A stretch of 64,000 bases of DNA from positions 9,492,254 to 9,556,253 of the forward strand of contig NC_052020.1 in assembly GCF_015832195.1 (NCBI RefSeq), written 5' to 3'. This document shows positions 33,105 through 48,100 of this stretch, piece by piece. The position numbers were made by a program, and so were the translations under genes. How positions within the stretch are numbered: position 1 is the first letter of the stretch; each line of letters opens with the position of its first letter. A model generated the notes under the pieces. That model saw nothing but the letters and a program-made list of their open reading frames with translations. It was not told where the DNA came from and ran no database searches. The DNA is from Motacilla alba alba (lineage: Eukaryota; Chordata; Aves; Passeriformes; Motacillidae).

Positions 33105-36100
33105 CTTCAGAAAAAGCAGGTTTAAAAATACCTGACCTTAAATTTTCCTACTGGAACACTGAGGAGAACCTGATCCCACATCCTGGGCTGTGGCAGACAC
33201 AGGCAGAGCTTATTCCCAACAGGGTTTCCAAAGGCACAAACAGCTTTGAAAAACTAGAAATTGCCTCAAAAAGCTGGTTTTGTTTTGAATTACAAGTTAT
33301 TTCCACTGAACAAAGTGCTGTCAAGGCATCAAGCTGTTAGGAGCAGGCACAGGAGCTCCTTGGGGAATAACTGTTCCCTTGGGAAAACTGCTGTATTCCT
33401 TGGGGAATAGTGGCAGCGTGCTGTTGGGAGACACTGGGAGAGTTAATAACCTTAAAATCCCACAAATTATTGATCTGATGGAGGCAGGAGCTGTCCTGAG
33501 CCATGTCCCAGCTCCCATGCAAGCTGCAGAGAAGCTGTGGAAACTCCAGAGGCATGGGAAGGACCAGGACTGGGCACTTACTGGGAACAGCCATGCACTC
33601 CCCATCGTGGCTCCTCTTCGGGGACGCTCCCGGGCGCTCGTACTTGCAGGAAAAAGCAGAAAGAGGATTTATACTCACCTGGTTGCTGAAGGATAAATCA
33701 CTGATAGGATAAATCCCAACAAATGCTCTCCGTTCAAGCCTTGATTTGGACCAGGGAAGCTGTGCAGTCCCTTGGGAATTCAGGCTACTTTATCCCTGGC
33801 TATCAGGAACATCACAATCAGGTGACCAGGCTGCAGCCAGCACCTCCCTGAGTCCTGACTGGGATTTGAAACACAACCCCTGTTACACTAACTCTCCTCT
33901 GGACTGGAATTCCAGCTGTTCACACTCCCCAAAACATCTGCTGTCTTCAGCACAAGGTGATACACTCCTGGATCTATCCACCAGCCCGTTCCCAAAAGCC
34001 ACCCTGCTTCCGCCCTGCCCCAGAAAGGAGGGAATGGCACAAGGGTGACGGATAGGGTTGATGAGCAGAGCAAGGCAGCTGGTCACACGCAGCAGGTAAG
34101 AAGTCCAGTCTCTGTTCCCATCAGGAAGGCTTTTGGAAGCTCCTTTTCAGGAAGCTCAGCACTCTTACCACAGCCCCAGAGGCTGGCTGCACTATCCAGG
34201 CGTATTCCGGGCGGATCAGCCGCAGGCAGTTAATGGCAGCCAGGAAACAATTTCCCTGTTTCTGGAGCCCTCGGAGCGTCCGCACCTCCCTGCCCAGCCG
34301 CATGCCGTACTCAAACATCACTGTTCCAGCTGAAAACAGGGAAAAGCCATCAGCCAATAGCCTGGAGAGAGAGGCCACACACCTGGCAGGGGCAGGGAAA
34401 GGGTGTCCCAGGCAGGTACAAGGTGCCATCCCGAGCTTTACCTTTCCGGTAGTTGTGCCGGTACACGTGGAAGGCGTAGAGCAGCTCGTAGTAATTGTGA
34501 GTCATCAGATCCACGGCCCGAGCGTGAGACTCGATGATCCCAACAACCTGCAGCACACAGAAGCTCCAGTGGGTTCATAATCCCCTTAAACGGAGGGCTG
34601 TGCCCCCCCCCCAAGCCGTGATCCCAGTGCAGGATTACCTCATTGTGCAGGTTCACGTAAGGAAATTCCACCAGGTCCTGGAGCTGGGATCGCTCGCAGA
34701 GAACCACCACTAGCTGGCGTAGGCAGTCCAGCTGCCTGCAGAGGGAAGCACAACCCTTTGTGCTTTGGAGGAGCAGGAATAAACCCAGGAGCAGGAACAA
34801 ACCCAGGATTTAAGCCACAAACAAACACTTTGTGACAAGCTCCTGCTTCTGGATGAGCTCTGCAGGTTTTTTCCTGGCTTAGAACCAACTCAAACCTTCA
34901 AGTTTCTCCTGTACTGGAAACAGAGATCCTCTGGAAAGGCCTCCCAGGACGGCAGTCTCCCTCCCTCAATTAGTTAAAAAGCATTCCTATTTCTCCCGTT
35001 ATTCCAACATTTTTCTCTGCTAGGATAAAGCCTCCCTAGCCAGTTCACTTTCCAAGCTGAAAACTTATCACTAAATCTTTTTATTAAACCAAATCAACTA
35101 GGCTCCTACAGCTTCTAAATATACAGTGATACACACATGATCCTTTGGTCTCTTCCCTGTTTTTCTTCCTCTCATTTTCCTCTTAAGAGAGGGTGCTAAT
35201 CTCAGGTGTCCTTCACACGAACATCCAAAAATGAACTCCACATTTTTAAAGCCACCTCTACACATTAACTTAACACAGCAGTCATGCCTTCCCCTAAAGT
35301 GCCATTTTCTTTTCAGCTTCATGGAAAAATGAAAAAGAAACCACGGACCTCCAACAAAGGCATAAGCCTGTCACCCACCTGCCTGGATCTGGGTTTTGTG
35401 TTAAAGCTACATAGGCTTCACTGTTGTGCCCCAAATCCAAGTGATGTTTGAAGATGCAGGTCCTCAAAGTAGCCTGAAAACAGCACAGATCAGTTATAAA
35501 CCCAGCAAAAAATTCCTGTGGAAAAGGTTCCTGAAGAAACGGGGAGAGAAGTGGCTGTACCTGGCTTCTCCAGTCATCTGCTGATTCCATGATGGCCAGG
35601 GTGGCCAGCTCGATGACCAGCTCTGGCAAACCCAGCATCTCCAACAAGCGAAGGACCTGGAAGGCAGGAGGGTTTGTTGTTGTTTTTATTTTAGGAGCTG
35701 TTCCTGCCCCTAAAGACATTGAAGGGAACAGCTCCTAGACTTTAAAGGGGAATATTTGGGTAAATCACACGGATCTGGATGAAATCCCAGCACAACAGGA
35801 CCAGGTTACAGCTTCTCTGGAGGATTCACCTCTGTACATGGGGGATTTTTGAAGCATTTCACCACTAATGCTTAGTTTTCTGGATCCTAAATCCAGGGAA
35901 TCCCTCACCAAGAGCCCAGCTCCAGGCTTGCAGCCTGCCAGAACCACAGCATTATGCAGAAGATGCTATCTCAATTTAAACATACTCATTTTAATTTGCC
36001 TCAGAGCTTAGTAACCCTTGCCTTAGGCAGCATCTTACATCAAGCCTGGACATGCCTGGCTTCTGCTTCCAGCATCTGGATCTCATCCTGCCTTGTTCTG

Positions 36101-39100
36101 CTGGATAACAAAGTCCTTAGCTATTAGGAAACCAATAGGTGGAAAGTACCTAAATTTCACATACTCAGCTTGTCATTACCCCCAAACAAAGCAAAGAAAG
36201 TACACATCTCACATTCCAAAAGCTAAGTTTCCTGAGGCTCAAGTCACTTCCCACAAAGGCAGGGATCGGGCAGGAATTCCCTCTCCAGTGTGGAAGGACC
36301 GGGTGCCAGTTTACCCGCTCAGCACCGTACCTTGTTGTAGTACTGCAGGCGTGGCGTGGAGACCACCTCGCCCTCCTCGGGCTGGATCAGCCTGTCCAGG
36401 AACTCCTCTCTTCCCACCTCAGAGGCAGCTTGGCAGAAACAATCCAAAGCCTGGAAGCAGACCTGGAATCAGCTCGCTGTCCCCTCAGGTGACCGATCCA
36501 CCTGCTGTACAGGTGAGGGGACAATACTGCCCGTCCCAAGCTTGTGAAATCTTCCCAAGAGCGGATCACACAAAGCCGCTCCAATCCCATCCTTTCCCAA
36601 AAGAGGCAGAGCTTGGGAAGGATGTTTCCAATGCACCTTCCCTACCCAAGGGAAAAGGTCCCAGACCTTGGGAAGGAGATGAGGGAAGGCCTCACCTTGT
36701 GCCCTTCCCCCATGACGAGGTAGCACCTGCCCATCATGAAGCAGCAGGAGCCCATGTTCACGTGGCACCACGGCTGCAGCAGTCGGATGTATTCCTACAG
36801 GAGAGAAGGAATGGGAGTTTGGATTCACGTCAGCGCTCGCTTGTGATCTGCGGGCAGCCAGCACCAGCAAGATTTTGGGGGTTCCTTCAGCTACTGTGCT
36901 CAGAGAAATCCTGCTTCTCCAGCTTGAGGGCTGGTCTTTCCAGCCCCAAAGTCCCTTGGATGCACTGATCATGAAATCCTGGAGTGATTTTGGGTTGGAA
37001 GGGACCCCTTAAGCCCATCCAGACCCACAGCCCTGTGAAAGGCAAGGACACCTTCCACTAGAGCAGGTTGCTCCATGCCTTGTCCAGCCTGGCCTTGGAC
37101 TCTTCCAGGGATGAGGCAGCCACAGCTTCTCTGGGCAGGCTGTGCCAGGGCCTCAGCTCCCCCACAAGGAATAATTTTTTCCAATACCCCGTCTAGCCCT
37201 GCTCTCTTTCAGCAGGAAGCCATTTCCCCTACCCTGTCAGTCTAGGTCCTTGTCCAGAGCCCCTCTCCAGCTCTCTTGGAGCCCCTTTAGGCACTGGAAG
37301 AGGTTCCCAGGAGACCTTGGAGCCTTCTCTTCTCCAGGCTGAATGTCCCAGTTCTCTCAGCTCTCCAGAGCAGAGCTGCTCCAGCCCTGTAAGGGGGAGA
37401 TATCCCCCACATGCTCCTGGGAAAAAACTGCTCTGAACAGCTCCAGTGTCTGTGTGAAGCACCTCAGAAATAGCTCCCAACACACCCAAAAATCAGACAG
37501 GATTCTTCCTACATCCTGTTGCAGGGAACTGCAGGGGAGATGTGGACAGAGTGTGGAGGGCAGAGCTAAGGCTGCAGTACAGTGGGCAAGGCAGGTGCTA
37601 GAAGGGGAATACCTGTGCAGGAGAGGGCCAGCAGCCAAGGAAGCACATGGACTACAGCATATGGGAGAGAGTGCCGAGGGCGCCGAGGGCACAGACAAAG
37701 CGAGATGACCCAGCCTGGGCCTGTGCCAGCACAGCATCCTCGTCATCCTTGGAGGAGCAGCCATGTCCTGCTAGCAGGGCCGTGGCACTCAGCAGGAATT
37801 GGGAGGAGAAACCAGGACTTGGAAGTCAAGTCACCTCTACAGGTGCACAAACCACCAGCACCTCTTGCCTCACCTTTCCTGGCCATCAGCCCTCTCAAAA
37901 CCACGTGGCGACGTATCCAGAGCCTGGATTCACTCCCTGGATTAGCAGCTACAAGGGATAAATCCTGCTCCAGCTTGTCACGCACAGTGAGCAACACGGA
38001 GAGGTTTGGCCCATGTCCCAGCCCTCTGCTCCGTCACCAGACTGCCCCTGTGCCCGTCTGCTCCTTGCAAGGAGCCTCCTGTACCCCCACAGTTTGGGTC
38101 ACCATGCTCACAGCAAAGCTGCTGCTATCTCCCCGGGGTCAAGGCACTTAATCCAAGTTTCCGTGACCGACTGGGATCAGGGAGAGGAACAGAAGGCACT
38201 GGGGAGGAGGAGGAGCCAGGCTCTGCAAAGATAAAAGCCTGGAGGAGACACCAGTGAGGCGAAAGAAATGCGAGGAGATTCAAAGCCTGCACATATGCCA
38301 GGAGGGAGAATGATGCTGCTCCAATCCTGGCATTTCCTGGCTCAAAAGCTCTGAAGAATTGAAATTCTTCTCTCAATTCTTCTCAGCAGCACCACAAAAG
38401 GAAGCAATTCAGCCCCCAGGTATGAGGGGCTGGGAGGATAAAAGGTTCTGCTGAAAAACAGGTCGTCACTAACAGCCTGCCTGGCCTGCTGCCTCCAGGA
38501 ATGCCCAGACAGGAATAAAGCTGCAGATCACGTGGAGCTGCAGACAAGGAATTGTGCGGGTCAGAACTCGAGCACAAGCAACTCCAACTGCCAAGAGCAC
38601 AGGGAGAAAGGTGGAGGAACAGTGACCTGAAATACAGCAGTCTAAAACCCCTGGAAATCAGGAGTTCACCATCCCTGCTGCTGGGATGCCAGGAGCAGCC
38701 AGGGATGGAATGATGACAGGTGTGTTTCTCACACTGTTTTTTTACTAATGAGGACATATAAGAAATAAATTAGTCCTTTCTGGGCTGAAGAAATCCGTCT
38801 GAACCCAGGTCCCCATGGGCAAACACAGGCAGAGGTGGTACAGGAAAGGCTGTGGGCACACCAGCAGCCAACAAGCTCTAGGATTGCTGGGATATTTAAA
38901 CAGGCTCTGCAAAGATGTTTCAGGAGCGTGGCGTCACGCGGTCAGACAAGCCCCGGGAGAATAAACTCCTCCATGGAAAGGGAATAGCATAAACCTGAGT
39001 ATCTGGATGCTCTTGAAAACAGATGAAAGAGAAAATGCAGAAGATGATTCCCCCATGGCAGGGGAGTGGAATGAGATGAGCTTTAAGGTCCTTTCCAACC

Positions 39101-42100
39101 CAAACTGTTCTGGGATTCCACAATCTTGAATCACTCCCCATCAAACACTCTGTGGTGTTGTCTCAGCTCGGAGAACAGTGATCAGGGATGGTGGTTTTAA
39201 ACTAAATCAGGGGAGATTTACACTGGATATTGGGAAAATTTCTTCCCTGTGAAGGTGGGGATGCCCTGGCACAGCCTGCCCAGAGAAGCTGTGGCTGCCC
39301 CATCCCTGGAAATGTCCAAGGCCAGTTTGGACAGGGCTTGGAGCAACCAGGGATGGTGGACAGTATCCCTGTCCAGGGCAGGGGATGAACTGAATGAGCT
39401 CTGAAGTCCCTTCCAACCCAAACCATTCCAGGATTTCATGACTAGGGGAAAGCAGAACTCCAGCATTTGGAAAGATGACGTTTGAGGGAGTTTTCCAGCA
39501 CCTGTGAGAAGGCTGGCATGATGCACTCACCTGGAGCTGGGTGTACTGACAGCTCGCCATCAGGCACTCTGGGAAGAGGAAGCTGGGATTGCTGGGCCAT
39601 CTGAGCAGAGGTTAAGGAACACTGGAGAATCCAGTCTGGAGAGCTAGGAGCACTAGTCTGGAAGCCAACATGCCTCTCATGCTCCGTTTGTGGGGGGAAA
39701 GGAGAGAAGATTAAGCTGCTCTTTATACAAATCATTATTCTGTAATAAGATTTATCCATATTAGAACAAAATCACCAGTACATCTAATCCCCAACTCCTG
39801 TTACCCTTCCAAATCCCCCAGCATCCCGCCCCACCAAGTCAAGTAGTGAGAGCTCAGGGGCTTAAAGTCAAAAACTCAAATCCTTAATCGTGCACCTAAA
39901 CAGGCTGAAATCTGTGAAATCTTAAAATACCCACAAATTCCACTAATGCCAACAACCTCACTCCTTCAGGAGGTTTGTCTTGGAAATTTGGGGGTGGAAA
40001 ACTGCTTTTGAAATGGCAGGAGGCTCAGTGGCAATGGATTCACAGCCAAGGATACAGGAGAGGCAGAAAATCAGTCACTATTGAGGTGATAAGGTGGGGC
40101 CAGTTCAAACTTGTCTCAGCCAAAGAGGTGTTTGGTTGCAGGAAGAGTCGGGATATGATGTGTTTTCTGGCCACTTCCTGAAAGAAGAGCTCCACGATTG
40201 TTTGAGGGCCGGATACTAAAAGTAGAAATTAAAGGAACAGTGAGTAGAGAGCCTGCAGTAGAGATCCCAGGTTTTCCACCCTATCCTGTGCTCATCAACC
40301 CAAACAGCACAGATTAAGCCAGGGCAAACCAAAAGCACGTTCCACACTCCAACTTGTTGGTTTTGGATTTCTCCTGCCATCTGGTTAAGTCAGAGGGAGC
40401 AGCAGGAGATCAAAGTGCCCCATCCTGCAGTGTTTATTCACCACAGCTCAATTAAAACACACAAAAAAAAGGGCTCTGCTCCCTCTCCACTTGTTATTCC
40501 CAGCCTAGCTGCAGCTTTCCAGCACAACAGGGCTGAGGGAGTGCTGAGCTGGCTGTTCCATTCCCTCCCTCCTCATTCCAGCACCCCAAAAATCCCCCCT
40601 TGCTGACTGCTGCCAACGCCTCTCCCGGAGCTGCCACCTCCTTCCCTATGCTTCACATATTTCTCCCCAAAGAACAGCGGCCAAACAGGACTTTCCTCAC
40701 GAGCCAGCCAAGAAATAACCCACGACACCAGCACACACAAAGGATGTTTTCAACTTCCCTGACATTTCCAACTGCCTCCTGCACCCAGACTCTCCATCAG
40801 GGAGAGCTCAGGCTCTGAGGATCACCGATGTCAGAAAGTGGAGGAAGCTCTTTCCCAGCTCACATGCAGCACTGCTGCCTGTTTGTCCCAGATTTCCCCA
40901 GCTCCTTCTGAAGTATCTCAGCCTCCAAGTGCTGACTAGTCACAGCAGGCTCTTACCTGCATGTTTACTTCCCATCCCTGTTCACCTCCTCCCTCTGGAA
41001 CCACTTCAAGGCCCACATTTCCCTAATTAAGCAGCCTTATATTCTCCCAATAAAAAAACTAACACTAAAGTCACATCTTTGCAGTAGAACTTAAAAATAT
41101 GAACCAAATATCAACTGCGATGTTTTGGGGAGGTATTTCCATATTTTTAAACATGTTTTGAGCAAGCACTTCTACATTTTCTTGCTTCCCCGAGCTGCTG
41201 CTCTTGGCTGCTGTAGGGCAAAGGCTGGAGAGCAGGACAGGTTGGATGGAGCAGGCTGCTCTGAGCAACTCCAGCTAGTGGAAGGTGTCTCTGCCATGGC
41301 AGGGGGTGGAATGAGATGAGCTTTAAGGTCCTTCCAACCCAAGCCATTCCAGGACTCTGTGACAGACCTGGTCTGAGCAAGCCACGGTAAAGTACACAAG
41401 GGCAAAGTTTGGCTGATGAGGCCAGGGTTAGAATGACAAATTTTTAGCTCAGTGAGGCATTCCCATCCTTCTCAGGCTGAGCGTAAAATCTGAGTTCAGA
41501 GCTCCGAGATCCTTTGTTGTTTGGTTTTTGTTGGTTTTCTTTTGTGGACAGCCTGACAAACATCCCCACTTAAATCAGGGTCATTCAACCACACAGTCCA
41601 TTAGCTCCCTGCATAAAGCACTTCCCTCAGGTGGCAGAGACAGGCTTAAATAACAGAAAGGGAGAGTTGATGATCCGTGGACACCTTACCCAGCTTGTGT
41701 GGTGTCAGGGCCGTGGTGTCTGCTAACTCCAACACGGAGAGATGCTGCAGATTAGATTCCCTAGGGAAGAAAGGAGCCATCAGTGAAGAGCCAACAGAAC
41801 GCCTCCCGCTTTAACTGCGCTCATTGTTCAACTCCTACGGAGCACGGAACAGCGAGGCCTCGCAGGGCAGATTTAGCACAAGGCAGAGTCAGCTCAGAAC
41901 ATGGAAGGGAAAAGAACCCTCCCCAGTGCTCCTGGAGTGATACTCCCACAGCAACCACCCGTTTTCCACACCAGGAAGGGCATTTCAGGTGGATTAAGGA
42001 GGACTCAAAGCCAGGTCAGGTAGAGACTTACAGCGTGTCCACAGGGACGTCGGAGGCCAGGCACTGGCTCGCCCACCGGATCAGGAAGTAGGACAGCAGC

Positions 42101-45100
42101 AGGGGAGAGGTGCGGTGCAGCAAATCCTGCTGGGACTGGAAGAGCTGTCCCCCTCCCAAAACCATCTGCAAGGAAAGCCCAGAGCTTGGCACACTTGGAG
42201 CAACAGCAGGACAAGGGCAACCAGAGAGGTTCGTGTCAGGCCCAGCGTGTCCCTTCTGCAAACAGCAAGGTGCTCAACGGCCTGGCAGGAACTCTGCCCT
42301 CCCAGGGAACCAGCTGGAGGTTACTCCAGGTCCTCCCAGGACTCTTGCCCCGCGTCTGGAAGCGTTCAAGAGCAGATTGGAAGGTGCCTAGTGGCCAATG
42401 TCCCTGCCCATGTGAGGGCCTTGGAATTAAGCAGTCTTTAATTAAGGTCCCTTTCAACCCAAAGCATTGCAGGATTGTTGTCCCTGAGACTGAAATCATG
42501 GCTTTGCTGCAGAGATCACCTCAGGGTCCATAAGCTCCAGCAAAGAGTCACAGGAGATGAAACCATCTGAGCTTTTGAAGGACACAGGTACGTCAAGGTG
42601 GGAAAGCAGCAGGTCACATGCCTCATGGTCTGGGAGAGCCCAGCTTCAGAGGGCACCTTGCAACGCACCTTGAATACTACCAGGATAACCTTATCCAGGA
42701 AAAAGGGATTTATTTTCAACCAGGAAACTCCTGGCTATTTCTAAGCAAATAATATTGGTTTAAACAAGGCTGTCCTTGTCTGAGGACTTGTTCCGCATCA
42801 CTGTGTTCATCCAAAGCAGCAGCACCTTGCCTCACGTGGCCTCAGGCCTGGTGGGACAGACCCAGACCAGTCCATCCCACCACTACAAACACAGCTACCG
42901 TCGTGGGGGCTGTTTGCTCTGGCTGGAGCAGCTTCCAAGGGGCTGAAACTGCAACCTTGGAGCGTGCTGCCAGAGAACGGAGCTGCCATCGCTGCTGGGA
43001 GAGGGCCAGGGCACAGCTGGAAGAGCTGCATGTGTGCTGATTCACGCAGGAGGCTGGAATCCATGCCCTCCTCCCACAAATACAGCTTGGCTTCCTGCTT
43101 CCTGGATGTTCAGAGAGGAATAAAGGGAATTAGGCTGCTTTGCTTAGGAAGACAAAAGCAGCTGGAGGAGAGAGCAAGACTTGCCCAAGCCTCGGGCTAT
43201 TCCAACAGCCCTGTGGGAGGAGACAGAGCTCCACCCTGCACCAGCAGCGGGAACCCCACAGGATTCCCGAGTCCCAGGAGCTGTACTCACGGGATCTCCG
43301 AGGCGCAGGAGGAGCTGCTGGAGGATGAGCAGGTCCCGGCAGAGGAGGAAGCGCACGGTGCAGATCTTGGCCACCCCCCCGCACACCACGTGCGCCGCGG
43401 TGCTGCTGCCGAACAGCTGGGACAGGCTCATGCGCAGCGCCAGGTGAGGAGCTGAGGGGAAAACCACCCAGGTGAGGCAGGAGCCACACAGGCAGGAACA
43501 ATTCCCAGGATAAGGACACTTCCTAGCGTTTCCCAGAAGCTGGTGAAGAGCTTTCACCTCTTTCCATGTCAGCATCTGTCTCGTAGTCCATCTCTCGGAT
43601 GAGCAACCCAATGGCATGGATGGGGTTCCTGATCTCCTGCAGTTTACTGTGGATATCCTCCATCACATTTTCCCTGCAAAATCAAAAATATCCTCACCAT
43701 CATCATGAACAGCAACCTGAGGCTCCAACTGAAGAGGGCTCCCTTACACTCCCTTCCAGTGAGGATCGGTATCTGATCAGCCTGGACATTCCTAACTGGA
43801 ATCCTTGGCTAGCTGGTGAGTTTTATTACAGTGCCTGCAGGAACCAGTCTATTTATTCCACTCCCTCAGGCTACCAGGAAATAACAGCCAGATAGTTGGC
43901 ATTCCACAGGGAAACAATTTCGGTTAGCACAGGAACCACACAGGACCACACGGTTTGACCAGGGCTCTGACCTTTCCCTGCTGTCTTCAGGCACTTCTTT
44001 CCACACCTAACAGGAATCTGTGCCTCTTCTGCTCTCTAGGCTGTGGATGGAAGACCCTGCTAACAACTCCAAACAACGGTCTCTATCCCTGGACAAGTCT
44101 CCTGCAGCACAGGGCAAGGAGCTCACACATCTCAAACACCCTTGGATGTCAGGCAGGGACAACTCCGGACAATCCCAGCTCAGCCACTCTGAGAAGCTTC
44201 TGGAAAACACATCTCCTTACGTGTCATTAGCTATCAAGTCCTCCAGGATCTGCTCTGCAGCCTTTTCTGGAGGCTGGAGGCGGGAGCAAGCCATTTCCAT
44301 GATGAATGCCATTTCCATAGAAATTGATTCTCCGATCAGGCGAAGGCACTGGACAAGACAGACAACATCACGAGACATCTCCAAATCTGCAATGAAAGAA
44401 TCTAACTGTGTATTTTCCAACAGATTTCCAAGGGAAGGTGGGAAGACCATGCAAAAGCCAGTTAGTTCAGCTCCTATCACCAGTAACAGCAGACTGGTCC
44501 CAGTTCCCTGTGCCAAACCTTCCCCAATAACAATGAGTCTGAATTAAAGCTCAGGAGTCAACAAGGGAAAAATCTGGGCTTCGTTATTCAGAAAATAAAA
44601 AATGATGCAACAATAAAAAAATGAAATTCCCTCCAAGGGATTTTTTCCAGCCACAGGTTGAAAGAAAATAAGTAGTGTGAAAAAATATATCCTGAAGAAA
44701 ATGGCTCAGCTCGGCTCTGCAATCCTTTATTGGTCAGATTTTAAATTAAATCCCATTTTTTTGAGACAGTGAGTGTTTAAAACAGCCAGGGAAAGAACTG
44801 CTGGGGCTCCTGCTGAGGCTCCCAAATCTAGCCCAGGCCTCCAGCTTTCCTTCCCTCTGCTCCACAAAAAGCTCAACCAAACAGATGACGATCCCACTTC
44901 ATAAAAATATATAAAAATCACTCAAGCATGAAAGTGGAGCTTAGGTAACATTTTCCATTGCCTTTTTCTTAGTGAAACGGCATTCCAGGGCCAGCAAAGC
45001 ACAGAGGGCACTGTGGTGACAATATTAATGACATGTTTTCCATACTCTGGCATTCACTTCCTGGAGACAAGGAACAGCACGGCCCCTCTCCACAGCTGAT

Positions 45101-48100
45101 GTGAAAACATTTCATAAATCCTGGAATGGTTTGGGTTGCAATGGACCTTAAAGCCCATCCAGTCCCACCCCCTGCCACGGGCAGGGACATCTACCACTAT
45201 CCCAGACTGCTCCAAACCCTGTCCAACCTGGCACTGGACACTCCCAAGGATGGCAGCCACAGCTTCTCTGGGCACCTGTGCCAGGGCGTCCCCACCCTCA
45301 CAGGGAAGAATTTCACCCAACCCAAACAATTCCATGATTCTACTGGCAGCCTTGACACTATTTTCTAATTGCTGGTGTGAGCATGATGGCAAATTTCACA
45401 AAATAAGTACCCCTGCAAAGCCAAAATAAAACTATCTCCATGCAACTATGGATCAGGAGCTCCTCAAGGGATCTCTATGGAAGCTCCCACATCTCTGAAA
45501 GGAGGGAAGAAACTGCACGTATTCTCACCTTCAAAGATGGCAGCATCATCCTCGGTCAGGAGGTGCTCGTTGGAGAGGAGATAGAGATGATCGACCAAGG
45601 AGCAGGGCACAAGGAAGGACATGGAGCCCTGAAAGGTGAGGAGAAAGCCCCTGAGCTTCCCAAATCCTCTGGAGAAACTTGTTCAGGGAATCTCACCACC
45701 ACCCAGCCTCACCTTCTTTAGCAGGCACACCATGCTGGTGTAGGGGTTCAGGTGCAAGGCCAGAGGCCGGGAAAGAGCTTCCTGGTACTGCAGGCAGCAG
45801 GCATAGAACTTGGACCAGAATTCCACCTGCAGCTGCCAAAACTCCTCCGGGGAGCACTCGTATTCTGTCACACTGCCCTGGAACTGGTGGGGGCAAAACA
45901 AGGGAATCAGGAATAGCCAAGTGAAATAAGAACAGGATAAAACAAGGGAATTCAGACCCAAAAAGAACCTAGGGATCTCTCAAGTAGGTCTCCTAATAAT
46001 TGTTATTTGGATTATTTGGAAGATAATCCCTCTATTTTGGATTCTCTTCCAAAATGATGAGCAACTGCTCTGCGGGCTGGTGGTCTGGGCACCACGTGAT
46101 GGGTGACTAAAATGCACGCAGGGAGCAGAGACAGAACAGCCAGGATTCCAAAAACCCAAGAGGGAAAGGAAACTCCAGGCAGGAAGGATGAAGACTTGTA
46201 CTTTTTAAAAAGTTACATCATTCCCTTTGGAGAAAAAAAGGATCAGCCAAGGTGCGGGGTCACCTGTCACCTAAAATATCACGACACTATGTACAACACA
46301 ATATCCTGGAAGGAAAATCCATCTCACCTCATTTTCCACAGCTAAGGTGACCTCTTTCCTTAACTCATCCCACGTCAGATCCATGTGCCTCTCGGTTCCT
46401 TGAGAAAAGATCTGCAAAGCAGCACAAGAAACTTGGATTTTAAGGCAAAATAAAAGTCTCACCAAAGGTTCAAGCAGCACTCAGTGAGGTAAAGCAGGAC
46501 GAGAGCATCAGCCAGCACTTTGTGGGATGGAAGTGTTGAAAAAAAAGGTCTGGATGCTAAATTTGGGATATATGGATGTGTGGCAGTGTGCAACCACCAC
46601 ACCTCAAGGGATTTAAAATCTGTGTGATGTGGCACTTGGGGAGATGGGTTAGTGGTGGTCTTGGCAGTGCTGGAGGGAACTGTCAGATTCCACCATCTCA
46701 GAGAGCTTTTCTGACCTTAGTAATTCCACGATTCCATGACACATCCTGACAAACAGCACCACAGGGCGCTGAGTCCCCATTCTCCTGGCTACATCATCAG
46801 CAATGAAAAACAAGCTCAGCAACTTGCTGTGCTATCCAAGGGGAAAAAAACCAATTATCTGGATTCCAGGTTCCATCTCCAGCTGTGCACACACAACAGC
46901 TGCAGTGCAGCCCAGCAGCCACCAACTCGCCCCAGGGACTCCCCTTGAAAACACGCCTGGCAAGAACTCCAAGGAATCCTGCTGCCTCACATCTAAAGGG
47001 GCAGGAAGAGGATGCACAGAGAGCATCCCAAATTCCCTCTCACTTACCTGCAAAGCCTTCTGGATGGCTGCATTAGTGAACCGGCCCGGCATGAAGAGAT
47101 ATTCCAAGTAGATTTCCTGCAAAAACATTGTGACTTAAGGAAGCTCAAGGATGAGCAGAGCATTTAAGCTGCTGTTTCTGGTCTTTCCTCCTATTATCAA
47201 CATCATCCCCTGGATCTGTGTTTCTGTCCACACCCTGCTCTAGCCTGGGATCAGAAATGGCTTCCTGCCCACTCCTGACTTTGTTTATTCCCCTTCTCTC
47301 TCCTGAGTGACCCCTTTATTTTTGGTGCTGTTCTACAGCTGGCTCACCCTGGGGTCCTGATCCTGCCGGACCGTCACCTCCTCCTCAGGCAGCGGCTGCA
47401 CAAACACCTGGTTCCATTGGCCTGCAACATTCCTGGAAGGAAACAAACCTGGAATCAGCTTGGCATCCACCTGAACCAAACCTGTGGCTTTCATCAGCAA
47501 AAACAGCCCTCTAAATGTGGAAAAGGAGCTTTGTGTAGTGACAAGGGACAGATCTTGGCAGGAGAGGTTAACTGTGGCATTCCTAGCCATAAACTGATGA
47601 AACATGTTGGAATCCTTCATTTAATTCAATTTTCTCCCCATCCCATGAACTCACAAGCAACTCTCAGACTGACTAGTAGCTTCTTTTCCTAAAATTTGCA
47701 CCCTCAGGATTTTTAATCCACTGTTCAACTCCCTGGCTCTGCACCAAGCCATCCTCTCAGCTTTATATTCAGGGATGATCCTTTCCCATCACCATCTCCC
47801 CAAATCATGTTTTTTCCTGGAAGGGACCACCTGGTTGTTTTGAAGGAGCTGTGGGGAAGCACAACGCTCCCTCTGCCATGCTCAAACTCCACTTTCAGCA
47901 ATCCTGCTGCCTGGATTTTTGCATTTTCCATGTTCCAGCAGCTTGAGTATAAATCTCTAAGTTGAGGTGGTCTGCCAGGGTTTTCCTGCAGTTATCCCAG
48001 TGATCCATGCCCAAAACTCACTGCTCAAAGTTGATGTATTTCACAACAGTTTGGTTCTCCTCGTTGTGCCACAGCGCCCAGATCTCGGCCGAGGTTAAGG

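Noticed and set aside
33061..33105. Processed pseudogene or SINE tail at the A29 run
   Set aside because: No recognisable body upstream and no flanking duplication; it is treated as a simple repeat.
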